Assembly (NCBI RefSeq): GCF_030247185.1
Contig: NC_080570.1
Span: 79,034,840 to 79,098,839 of the forward strand
Source: Malaya genurostris
Taxonomy: Eukaryota > Arthropoda > Insecta > Diptera > Culicidae
DNA: 64,000 nucleotides
Reading direction: 5' to 3'
In this document: in pieces, positions 22,988 to 33,453 of the stretch
Layout: each line of letters opens with the position of its first letter
Numbering within the stretch: the first letter of the stretch is position 1
The notes under the pieces: generated by a model
What the model saw: the letters and a program-made list of their open reading frames with translations, nothing else
Told to the model about the DNA's origin: nothing
Database searches by the model: none
Made by a program: the position numbers and the translations under genes

Positions 22988-23690
22988 TCAACCACTTTTT
23001 GTCGTGATCATATTGTTTGGCGTTTGTTGGCGTTGTGGTTGCTGTTGTTGGTGATGATATTTACGTTGCTGTGGTAAATTATGATCATAATGTTGTGTTT
23101 CTTTTGGAAAATCCACCGTTGCTGATGGACTGCAAATGCTGCGTGATTTAAGCGAGAGACGACGCTGCATCAACAGAGACTCGTTCGGTGGCGAAAGGCC
23201 CACTGTCAAACCGTTGGTATTGTTGTTGCCCTTGCAGCCATACTCGTCGTATAGATCGCTAATGCGTAGTTGGCCAATCGTACCGATCATCGATTGATAA
23301 CCGTTCTGAGTCTCTCGCTTCAACGCGGTAACAATTGTGTTTGAGTTTGTATGATAATGCTTATACTTATTAGTAGTATTATTTGTTATTGGATCACAGT
23401 TCAAAGTATTTCTATTTTGTGTCGGCTTCCGCCCTTCTCCTCCTCCTCCTCCTCCCACTGCTACTATCACTACCTCTCCTTCGCCGTTGGAAGAATCATC
23501 GTCAAGCTTACCAGCTCTAACTACAGGGACCAGCTCGGTATTTCGATTCTGTTGCTGCTGTAAACGATAGTTGCCACCGACGTTAACCCGATTGTTGTTT
23601 CCTCCTCCACGATTGTACTGATGGTGATTAGGATTGTTGTTGTATGTGCCATGAATGTTTCCTGGTGCATCCGATGTGCCAAATAGTAGT
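22988..23690 (-). CDS. Lk6: MNK/Lk6 kinase, last coding exon
   Basis: Its acceptor is CTTTGTAG/A (exon begins 23690). The first base completes the codon split at the upstream donor (28545), which supports the join. It encodes about 233 residues of low-complexity tail ending at a stop at 22988: Asn/Gln/Gly-rich stretches, a GGGGGGEGRKP segment, a more ordered patch (MIGTIGQLRISDLYDEYGCK, about 23280) and a His/Gln-rich end. This tail has no catalytic motif. Assignment to the kinase rests on phase, strand and order. Any ATG internal to this exon would be a shadow start. Confidence 0.82.
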
Positions 23691-25269
23691 CTACAAAGGA
23701 AATTTTGAAATTATTTAGGTAAATGAATCGACATTTGATCACTTGATATTATTTATTTCTACAAAATGCCATGCAATACTAGCCTACTAATAAAATAGCA
23801 AAATAGGGCAGGGTTATATCGTACCCCTTACGATATAAGCTCCACAATGCAACTCAAATATCAAAACCTTTATTTAGAGCGAGATCAATTTTTATTCAAC
23901 GCATTGGCTAAAAAATACGATAAAAATCGTATCGAAAACCCGAATCGTACGGTCCAGTATTTTCAATTGTTTTACACTAAATATACTTCATGATTTAGAT
24001 ACCACCGACATAAACACAGACGAACGTATCAAAAAGCCAAAACGTTATCATCATTCGAGGGATTACCAAAATACTTTAGGGTAAACCGATAAACAAGGAT
24101 GGCTTTTATCGTATCAATGAACGTTCGCTGGCAACTCTTCAACGATTGAATCAGTGCCATCAAAAAGAGTTGAAAATCATCGCAACAACAAAAACCCGGC
24201 ATGGCTCATTTAACATAGAATCGACACCAGTGCGAGGGCGAATTTCTCTCGATGATATTTCTGAAAATCAAAGGTTGGCACGCCGCTGTGGGGATCTTCT
24301 CTGAAGCAACAAACGGTCGCTTATTCTCGTTTCGCGATCCGATTCTATACAGGCAGTTGATAATTGCGATAAAATCATTTTACTGTTGCCGCTTATTCTA
24401 ACTATGTGCATATAATCTTTGTATAAGTTGTGTCTATGAAAATGTATGTGAAAGCTCTACACAAGGGTTTTGAAATATTGCAACCTAGTATGAGAATCAT
24501 CAAGTCGAATCATCGATTCGATTTTCTGCGATAATTGTCAACTTGCGATTCTCTCTTGGTAAATTCAACACAGCGGCGATCATTATCAGACTGCAATTTT
24601 TTTTAAGGGCCGAGAAATACTCAGAGTATGAAGTGGAGCGAAGGAATGTAGAAAAATTCTCTCGTGGTTCATGCATTGAGAGACTCGAGTTCTTGTAGCA
24701 TCTTCTACCGGATTGAAAATGTTGTATACAATATAGATAGCAATATAGCAGCTTCTGTGAAATTTTCGGCAATCACCAACACTGCCGATAAACACAACAC
24801 TACTCGTTCTCTCGTTCGATCCATTCATACTCGAGACAGTTTACCTCGGACGATCAGGACGGCAGTCTAGAAATATTCGCCCCCTGAAAATATCTATACT
24901 AATGGAGAAAACATCAAGATTAAAATTACGAAAAACGGCTCCTTACCTATAGCTAGAGAGCTTGTTAAGAATCAAGGCAACAGACAAGCAAAGTCCCTTA
25001 AAACACACCTTAATCCAAATCACGATGAGTAGGACCGAACGAAAAATCTTTGAAAAAGCTTCGATCGCAAACCAAAGTATTTAAATAAGACTAACAGAAC
25101 TGAACTCCCAACACTTACATATGCATATTGCATGCATATTTCGGTAATAATTCTTTTTTTTCGCTACTGTGACGATTGATCCGTGATACTATTGTATCAA
25201 ATACATGGATTACATTATAAACTTTTCATCTGGAATGAAATATTGCATTTTTGTCATTCGTTTAAATAT

Positions 25270-25770
25270 AAAATATGTTACGCAACAAACAAGATGGGAC
25301 CCAAATGCGAGTATTTTTGATAACGAACCAAAATATTCTCGCATACCGGTCCCATCTTAGCATGATGTACACAGTCTTTTAAGAGCTGTAAACAGTTTCT
25401 TAAGTGCGTATTAAAAATCGTGTTGCGTGTTGAAACAGTGCGTATTAGAAATGTCAACATCGTCGTTAAAAATCAACGGATTTCAAAAAACTATGGCTTG
25501 TTTGATAGATAGGTATTACAGCAAGATATTTAAATTTTGGTATCTATTTTTTTAAGGTCAATTGAGACAAATATTGTCGAAAAACTGCAAATTTTAGCAA
25601 AAAACTTTGCATAACTCAAAAAGTAAACAATGGATCAAATAACGAAAACAATATTGACAAAAAGACCTTCATTTTGCAACCAGTCTCATCAAAATAGGTC
25701 CAGCCATCTCTAGCAGTGATACTTTTTTTATCAATCCACATGTTTTCTGCATCAATAAAAGAAAATGTGG
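25270..25770 (+). repeat. Dispersed repeat copy (family shared with 28070 and 50230)
   Basis: It contains ordered words also found at 28070-28350 and 50230-50520: CAACGGATTT, CTATGGCTTGTTTGATAG, AAGGTCAATTG.GACA.ATATTGT and ATAACTCAAAAAGTAAACA. Edges are not defined. Confidence 0.6.
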
Positions 25771-26000
25771 AACCGTGCTAAAACCAAATCGAGCCAAAAT
25801 GCTGTGCTGTATTTATTATTTCAACCACTCAAAAATTGTTGTTAGAAAATTGTGTCTAATTTTGATTCGAAGCATCATTTCAACGTGTCTTGTTTAAAGC
25901 CTACTATTGGGATATGTTAAATTGTTACAATCTACGACTCAGTTGATTGGTATTACGATAAGGTATTTCTTTGATTTGATTATAGAGGTTTCTACCTTAA

Positions 26001-26745
26001 GGTAGCGCTTCGCCGTGGTCAGGTCGAAGCGCGACAACTCACTGCTTCCTCTTGCTTTGTCGCCGAAATTTCACCCTAAATTGCAAATTTCTCCAATACT
26101 AACCCGATTCAAGAAAAATCAAAAACATACAATTGTAGGTAAATGATTTTACTATGCATTTGGCGAAAAATATCAGTTAGAAAGCTTTTCTTTTGCGAGA
26201 TTTCGTGCGAGTTTTGTTAAAAATTTTGTATTATTTATTCCTTTTCTCGCTATAAACAACTCGCATACGTAGGGATGTGCTACGTTTTTAACAAAGCGTC
26301 AAAGCTAGTAACGATGAAAACCATTACTGATTTCTCGTTCTATTGAAACATGAATAGTAATTATTTTACAAAGTAGTAACACTTACTTACATTTTCTACT
26401 CATCTATATTTAACGTTTACGCAGAGAGAACGGAAAACGAAAACAAAAGAAATGTTGTTAGCGTCTACCACATGTGGCATTTTGCACACCCCAATGCATG
26501 CGTTGACATTGTGTGCGTGCGAAAGAATAAGGAAAAACTCATTTATTTTTATAACTCGCACGAAATCTTTCGATAAAAACGTTTATCAGGCACAATTTAT
26601 ATACGAATCGATAGAAAAAATAATTATCTAGAATCGTATGTTCTTGGAATTTCCGTTTTCTTTCCCGTTTTCTCACAATTTTGGGTAAAGTGCGTGAAAC
26701 CCCGAGATAGGCAGCGAACTCCCGTGACCACGGCGAAGCGCTACC
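26001..26745. mobile_element. TTAA-flanked MITE, 745 bp
   Basis: A 21-bp perfect terminal inverted repeat begins GGTAGCGCTTCGCCGTGGTC at 26001 and is mirrored to 26745. It is flanked by TTAA on both sides (25997-26000 and 26746-26749). Imperfect inverted similarity continues inward (AGATTTCGTGCGAGTT at about 26199 against AACTCGCACGAAATCT at about 26553). A TTAA duplication points to piggyBac- or Kolobok-type mobilisation. No transposase is present. Confidence 0.82.
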
Positions 26746-26754
26746 TTAAGGTCA

Positions 26755-27120
26755 TTTGCCTCTTCGGACCAGAACAACCTAGCCTATGTGCGGGATTGGG
26801 AGGGCTGCATCGACTTGCCCATCATCAAAGACATCATATTAACAAGATATCCAGCTCTCACATTTCCCGAACAAATCTTTGGCAACATCCTTTTTTGCGA
26901 CCATGGCGCCCTCAGGCGAGTCCGCATCGAATCACGTACATAGAAGTAGGGGAGAGAAATGTCAAATTCGTACGCGCCAAAATAGCAGCACTGCGCACCC
27001 ATACAATTGACATGACATGTTGAATGAGACGCCGTGCGATGGCGTTGCTGAACTGAAGATTGAGATCGCTCCAAGCTGACAGGGTCTGCCATCATGCTAT
27101 ACCCGTCCCCCGCGATAAGA
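26755..27120. other. GC-richer intronic island, unidentified
   Basis: The base composition is clearly different from the AT-rich surroundings (CCATGGCGCCCTCAGGCGAG, GACGCCGTGCGATGGCG). It may be a transposon fragment. No domain was recognised on either strand. Confidence 0.35.
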
Positions 27121-27149
27121 TATCTAAATTTGGAACAATTCTTAGTTTT

Positions 27150-27480
27150 CAAGATCAATTGTGAAAGATATTGTAAAAACGTGCTTAATACAATAGTAGT
27201 GAGATGCTTAATACACCTAGTAGTGAGATGATACCTTTTTTATCATTCGCATGCGTTTTTTGCATGAATATTCTTCGGTGTTTTAGTTCTCATGACATTA
27301 TTTAAATGACCCTCGTTTCAAGCGGCAATTTAAAATTCTATTCACTCATTACCTTGTAATGTCGAAACTGCAAATCGGATCGAAATTAAATCTATAAGTG
27401 TAATAATCGATTGAACATTTCATGATATATCGAAGTAAGTTCCACTTTAGAGTTTTTCGTTCTAGAACCGGTATTTAGGA
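27150..27480 (+). repeat. Dispersed MITE-like repeat copy (related to 49085-49995)
   Basis: ACGTGCTTAAT.CA, CACCTAGTAGTGAGATGATA, TTTTTTGCATGAATATTCTT and CGGTGTTT.AGTT are shared in order with 49085-49330. The copy is truncated on the right. Confidence 0.65.
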
Positions 27481-28069
27481 ACCCGAAAACGATTCGTATG
27501 GCCATAAACTAATATGACGAATAAATTGCAATAGCTTTGAGTTCAACTTTGAAGCTTCTACTAATCAAATTTGATCTCTTTTGCAGTATTCAGTTGGTTA
27601 TATGATCACCGAATCGTGTACTCTTTATTACCCCTTGGAACCGCAAATGGCGTGGACAACAGCGCCCGAAACATCCACACATAGTAGTTTAGTTGCTTGT
27701 TGAAAGTAGCTCTCTCTTAGATTCATTGTAGTATGCTTGACGCTTTCTCAGACATTCGACACTTTTACTTAGATCCAAACTAATGATCCACTCACCCATC
27801 AATCATCACTCATATTTTACTACGCAAAACATATACTTATTTCCTCTTCTAAAATTATAGATTAAGTACACCATCAAGCCATATTTAGTAAGTAAGTATA
27901 ATTTCTATTGAATAAAGGCGCTGATATCATGACAAGGTCACAATTTCAATCAAAAATTCTTCTGAAGGTATTTAGGCTTTAGAATTAACCTCTGAAGCGC
28001 AAACAAAAAACGAGTTTTGGTGTAATTTGGACCGCTGTGCACTGCAATAGAGGGAAAAGTAGCTTGCAC

Positions 28070-28350
28070 AAATAAATCTCGTTGAAAAATGAACGAATTT
28101 TAACAATGTATGGCTTATTTGATAGCTTTTACCGTGTAGAATTCAAATTTCATAACACATTTTCTTTAAAGGTCAATTGTGACAGATATTGTAAAAAACT
28201 GCATTTTTTACATAAAAGATTGTATAGATCGGAAAGTAATCATAAAATCTAAAAACAAAAACAATAGCGTAGCAGTAGACCTTTCGTTTGCAACTTTTAT
28301 ATATAAACAAAAAAAGCTGTCCATAGAGATCGGAATATTTTACAAATATA
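28070..28350 (+). repeat. Dispersed repeat fragment
   Basis: It shares AATTTTAACAAT.TATGGCTT, GATAGCTTTTACCGTGTAGAA, AAGGTCAATTGTGACAGATA and TTGTAAAAAACTG with the copy at 50270-50400. Non-coding. Confidence 0.6.
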
Positions 28351-28544
28351 CTAATTTTTTAAATCCTGGTACAAAATAATTTTTATGTTACTTTCTCATA
28401 GAACCTAAATGAAATACGAAAAGTAGTACTTTTTACCCTGTTCCCTAGTGCACATCTATATACGGTCTTATATACTCTTGTTGGTGAGTTTTTAAATATA
28501 TTTCAACAATACGTAATAGTAATAGCTAATAGGTGACTACTTAC

Positions 28545-29678
28545 CGAGTGTGACTGTTATTTACATATCCATTAGTATGGCGGTAGGATGATACATCGTT
28601 GAGCTCATCGTCTTCATCGTTGAAGCAGTTGTTTCGACGACTTCTCCAAGATTGCTGCTGGGGATGCTGCGAACGGATATCAATATTACCCGTATCGATA
28701 TTGCTCTTCGGCTGGCGATAGAATGACGGTTTTCCACCACCAATTCCATTACTACCATTTATTCCACTACGATAATAATTACCATTGTTTTGATAATTGT
28801 GATTGTTGTAGTAGTTATGATACGAGCTGAAATTACGATACTGCTGCTGTTGATAATAACGGGCTTTAGCGGAATTATTGTAGCTTGGACCTAGAATGGA
28901 CGAAGGATGCTTGAATCTGTTCGTATCATCAACGCCGCGGTATCGCCAATTTTTTTCCGGTGGAACAGTCATCGAACTGGAATTGATAGTCGCAGGAGTG
29001 CTACTTTTCTCCTTGATTACTTCCAGCGGTTTTTGATGTGCTATGGTAGTAGATTTGTTTTCTTTGTCATCACAACCAGTATTAGTGTTAACTGTTTGGG
29101 CAGAAGGAAGTGCTGATGAAGAAAGCCCTCCAACAGTTAAACTGGCATTAGTGACAATAAGAGTTGGCGTCGGCTCTGATGATAGTGTAGATGGCGAGGA
29201 CGATTTTTTTGTAGCAATGTAAACAGTATCTGCTTCGCAGCGTCGATCATCTGTAGATGATGATGATGATACAGATGATGGCGATGTGGATGGTGATGGT
29301 GTTGTAGAACCAGTGTCTTCATCCGCATCGTATCTTTTCACTATTTGTACCTCGACCATACCCGACCGTGCAGGCGGAGATGGACAGTCTTGTGGCTCGG
29401 TGCGCACCACGTCCAATAAACCTTTCTCCTCATGCACTTCAACTACGTTATCATCTTGAGAACCAATCGTAGATGATAATGCAGTTGCTGATAGGTCACA
29501 ATTGGCAATTTTCGATGGAACGACGACTTCATGCTGTTGTTGTACTACTGATGGTTGGTAAATGTTAGGGCGTTCCTTGTTCATGTAGTCGTAGCGCATC
29601 GAAAAATGCTGCAATATGACACGTTTCACAGCCATCGCGGATTCTGCAAAATGCGATAGTTCTCGTGCCGATTGGTTG
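28545..29678 (-). CDS. Lk6: MNK/Lk6 kinase, exon with C-terminal regulatory segment
   Basis: Acceptor TTATTACAG/C (exon starts 29678) and donor ACTCG/GTAAGT (exon ends 28545). The first C completes the codon from the previous exon, and the last two bases are completed by the first base of the last exon. It opens with a helix-like block, NQSARELSHFAESAMAVKRV, conserved after the kinase domain in MNK/Lk6 proteins. About 350 residues of Ser/Thr/Pro-rich and then Asn/Tyr-rich low-complexity sequence follow (SSSSSTDDRR, YRNFSSYHNYYNNHNYQNNG). There are several S/T-P sites. The intron before it is only 63 bp. Confidence 0.9.
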
Positions 29679-29741
29679 CTGTAATAAATAAGTATATATT
29701 TAATACTGATTAACATTATTTTACGGAGATATTGAAATTAC

Positions 29742-30196
29742 CGCCGGATAATACCCGGTGTTTTCAGCACTCGTCGGCGTTGTTTCTCTTTGATTACATC
29801 GGAATTTACACCATCGATGCAGTCGCCCTCGTCGGTGATTTTAATCCATGGATGGCACAGCACCGCAGCCGCACTGAGTCGTTTTGGTGCTTCCTTGACC
29901 AACAGTCCACGTATCAAGTCTTTAGCCTCTTCACTCACGTCTACCCAATCGTTTTCTGGGAAGCTAAATCGACCTTCCTGAATCGACTCAAACAGCAGCT
30001 CTTGACAGGTACGACAGTTTTCGCCTCGATTCCAGCCGCAATCTTGTTCACAGTTACCGGAAAAGGGTGGATAACCGCACAGTAAAATATAAGCAATCAC
30101 GCCCAGTGACCATAAATCGCAACGCTTGTCGTAATAGTTCGATTCACCGACGAACAAATCCACTACTTCCGGTGCCATAAATTCTGCGCTTCCGAC
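29742..30196 (-). CDS. Lk6: MNK/Lk6 kinase, C-lobe exon
   Basis: Acceptor TTTGTTTCAG/GTC (exon starts 30196, phase 0) and donor CGGCG/GTAATT (exon ends 29742). It encodes the kinase C-lobe: GSAEFMAPEVV (APE motif, subdomain VIII), DLWSLGVIAYILLCGYPPF (subdomain IX) and the MNK-specific Cys-rich insert CEQDCGWNRGENCRTC, which in this family binds zinc. KRLSAAAVLCHPWIK closes the domain. Exon phases on both sides agree with neighbouring exons. A foldback transposon ends only about 50 bp upstream of this acceptor. Confidence 0.95.
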
Positions 30197-30796
30197 CTGA
30201 AACAAATATGAACACAATTGTAATATACAGATCCGGATCAAATTTAACACTCCGAATACCAAGGGGGTAAAAAGTTACGTGGACTACCAAGGGTACCATA
30301 AATTTTGATTGACTATATCTTAGCCATTTTTGGATCGATTTCAAAACTTTTTTCACCTTTAGAAAGATTAATTCATATGAAATAAAATCCATTTGAAACG
30401 ATGGAAAACCGAATATGCTATTCAAAGTTATTATAAAAAGTTCCAAGTAAAGTCTGTTAAAAAAGTGGGAACGCTTACTTTGGCTGGCCATATCTCAGCT
30501 GTTAGAAGTCCGATTTTAAAAATTTGTTTGTCATTAGACAGATATATCTATCATAACATAAATGGAACCGAAAATTGTTCGATTGCATTTTGTTAATGAA
30601 AGTTATGATCAAAAAGTTCAAGTAACTTCATATTTTCGACATATCTTTAAATTCGAAGCGACGACATATGCATTTTTATATACCAATAGATTGCATTTAA
30701 TATCAGCCAATGTTGCATATATTCTTCGTGTAACTAATTCGTTCGCCCTTCCTCACTGTGAATGTCCTGTCTATATTCATGCTTGTCTCGAACAAC

Positions 30797-31007
30797 TCAC
30801 CCGGGTTGGTGGTTCAATGCATAGGGCGCTGGTCTTACAAGCCAGTTGTCGTATGTTCGAGCCCCGACCTGGAAGGATTCTTAGTGTCAGTAGGATCCAT
30901 AGTACTAGCCATGCAATGATTCTGTACACTAAAAATCGGCTGCGAAGTCTGTTTAAACAGAAAGGCCAAATTCCACAAAAGGAATGTAATGCCAGGTCTT
31001 TGCTTTG
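30797..31007 (+). mobile_element. tRNA-Val-derived SINE, 211 bp
   Basis: A tRNA-like head (about 30803-30870) has an anticodon-like stem-loop CTGGTCTTACAAGCCAG (loop CTTACAA, anticodon TAC) and a B-box GTTCGAGCCCCGACC. It is followed by an unrelated 3' body ending GTAATGCCAGGTCTTTGCTT. CTCGAACAAC occurs directly on both sides (30787-30796 and 31008-31017) as a 10-bp target duplication. Pol III transcription from the internal boxes and mobilisation by a partner LINE are inferred from SINE biology. Confidence 0.85.
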
Positions 31008-31769
31008 CTCGAACAACGTGAACGGGTGAAAATGAATAAGCAATAATCGTAGAGAACCCGAATCTACTAATGTATTCTTCGCTGCTAGTATACATCGTAT
31101 ATGTTCGTTTTATACATTCGTTTGTCATTCGTTCATTTACTTTACTGCTCGAATTGGTTCGAATAGCGTCACTGCGATGATCGTTGGATTCGACGGACCA
31201 TCGCGAATTAGGTTTTAACGATGATCGTGCCATATTCGCTTTAAGTCATTCGGGGTATGTATGAATAACAACTGCAAGGAATAGATAGAATCCGAATATC
31301 AGAGCGATTATCGAACAAATGCGAAGGAAAGCGAACGAGGATCGTTGGCGTTCGTTGCATTTTTGATATTCGAAAAAAAAATTCGATATTTTCACAGAAA
31401 TTTTAGACTATTATTATAAGTATTCGAAGAATGCATAATACAGCTAAACATTTTTGTACACCAATCGATTGAATTTGATACCAGCTATAATGTAAGAGAA
31501 AAAATAGTTTCAAATTTACTAAAGAAAATCCTAAAATTAGATATTTCACAGAAATTTTAAAATTAAAATAAAATTAAACCTGTTTGACAACCATAGATGT
31601 TTGTTTTACATTTTCCAATATATTAAATACGAAAACATCCAAAAAAATGTAGATTTTTTGAGATTTTGATGTAAATATAAGATTTTACTCCTAAAATTTT
31701 ACACGTTGCTAAGTTCATTGAGTTGATAAGAAAAATTTCTGGAAATTCACGTAAGTGCCTACAACTTCT

Positions 31770-32200
31770 TCAATTTTAAAAATTTCTGTGAAAATATCGA
31801 TTTTTTTTGAGATTTTTGGTACATTTCAAGTATAAAATTTTTGAACTTTTAGCTGAAAGTAAATTTAGTCGGTTGGTACACGAACATTCTTGAATGCGTG
31901 CTTAGCTAAGTCACAAAAAACTAAGATTCAAAAATAAAATTTCTGCAAAAATACAAAATTTCTTGAGATTTTTAGTAAATATGATAAAATTTCCTGTTAA
32001 AAATTTTATTGAAGCAATATTTAATCGATTGGTGATCAACAGTGCCTAAATGTTCGATATGAATTTCATGCTAAGTGTCAAACAGGTTTAATTTTATTTT
32101 AATTTCAAAATTTCTATGGAATATCTAATTTTTTAAGACAATTTCAGTAAAGTTGAAATTGATTTCTTACAAAACATATAGCTGATGTCAAGTGCAATCT
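31770..32200 (+). repeat. About 163-bp tandem subrepeats inside the foldback element
   Basis: AAAATTTCTGTGAAAATATC (about 31777), AAAATTTCTGCAAAAATACA (about 31938) and CAAAATTTCTATGGAATATC (about 32104) recur at 161-166 bp spacing. Each is followed by a TTTTTGAGATTTTTGGTA-like phrase. The copies are diverged. Confidence 0.6.
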
Positions 32201-32632
32201 ATTGGTATATGCAAATGCATATGACGACATTTGAATTTAAAGATATGTCGAAAATACGAAGTTTTCGATAATTTATGCTTAGACTTTTGGTTACGTTTTT
32301 GATCATAACTTTCATTAACAAAGTGTAATTGAAAAAATCTCTGTTTCATTTATGTTGTGATAAACGTATCTGTCTAATAATACACATTTTCAAAATCGGA
32401 CTTCTAACAGCTGATATATGGCTAGCCAAAGTAAGCGTTCCCACTTTTTTTTTCAACAGAATTTAGTTGGAACTTTTTATAATAACTTTGAATAGAATAT
32501 TTGGTTTTCCATCGTTTCAAATGGATTTTATTTCGAATGAATTTATCTTTCTAATGGTAAAAAAAGTTTTCAAATCGATCAGGTACAATTAACGTTCCCA
32601 CTTTTTTACCCCCTTGGTATTCGGAGTGTTAA

Positions 32633-33453
32633 TAGCAATCGACGAGATCAAAAAACGATCATTGTGGTGCGCACAAAATATCACAGTTTATGGATATATT
32701 ATCTCTGAGAAATCGAGAAATTGGTGTGAATTTCATGCCGATGTATATTGTTTTCAAAACTGTAAATCAAGGATTAATTGACTGAAGTGAGTTTATTTTT
32801 ATTAAATATCACATATTACAGCTTTAGCTTAATTATTGAATTTAATGAATGAAATACGGAACGACTAGAATAAGATGTTGATTGCATTACGCTCCAAACA
32901 TCCGGGGTTTGGAGAGGCCGGTAGGGCTTGGCTGAGCTCTGTTTTATGTTTGATTTTCATCCTACCGGCCCTTATTACCAGTGTCAAGTGGAAATTAAAT
33001 GGAGTGAACGTATCCCAATTGAGTTTCACACGATGACATCAAACGAACGGTAAATGCAATCCATCTTTGACATTTATTGGTACCATGGAATACTGTGGAA
33101 TGGGATAGAATATTGTAGAATAGAATAAAATAATACAGAATGAACAAATGAGCAAACCACTGATAGCTGTCAAACGATGTTCATCCAGTTCATTTTGTAA
33201 GGTTGTGTCGTTTTCATGTGAAACCTGATGGGTGAGATGATCTGTGAGGAAAGTGTAAGAGGAAGTGTATGCAAGAACGGTAATAAAGGCCACCGTTTTA
33301 GCTCAGGACTAACGATCGACCAATAGTAAAGATAAAAGTAGGATAACGGTACCCTTATTTATCTCAGCTCCATATTTCACACAACATTTCACTTCAGCTT
33401 CGTATTTCAAACAACAACTAAACATCGCTACCAGTCAATACCGCCGTTACAAT
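32633..33453. other. Intronic spacer, possible LINE 5' region
   Basis: No gene is recognised. A GC-richer island at 32895-32980 contains GGCCGGTAGGG and CCTACCGGCCC as an inverted pair. AGCTGTCAAACGATG..CATCCAGTTCATTTTGT (33165-33200) resembles 48278-48330, so it may belong to the 5' region of the LINE family decayed at 33454. Confidence 0.4.

Larger units (their letters stand above)
23691..28544 (-). other. MNK intron (4.85 kb)
   Basis: Donor CG/GTAAGTAG at 28544 and acceptor TTTGTAG at 23691. The intron holds a TTAA-flanked MITE (26001-26745), three stretches of a dispersed mosquito repeat (about 25270-25770, 27150-27480, 28070-28350) and a GC-richer island at 26755-27120. The remainder is AT-rich with no exon recognised. 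Confidence 0.75.
30248..32628. mobile_element. TTAA-flanked foldback element with long inverted repeats, 2.4 kb
   Basis: The ends are CACTCCGAATACCAAGGGGG (30248 on) and its inverse to 32628. Each is bordered by TTAA (30244-30247 and 32629-32632). The inverted arms are long: several hundred bp at 30248-30720 mirror 32150-32628 (GGAACGCTTACTTTGGCT, TTAGAAGTCCGATTTT, CATATCTTTAAATTC). Inner arms 31525-31600 mirror 32070-32140 (AAACCTGTTTGACA). The left arm is split by inserted DNA including a SINE. There is no transposase. It sits in the 15-kb MNK intron. Confidence 0.82.

Noticed and set aside
30803..30870. Possible genuine tRNA-Val(TAC) gene
   Set aside because: There is no paired acceptor stem, a SINE body follows, and 10-bp target duplications flank the whole unit. 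It is the tRNA-like head of a SINE.
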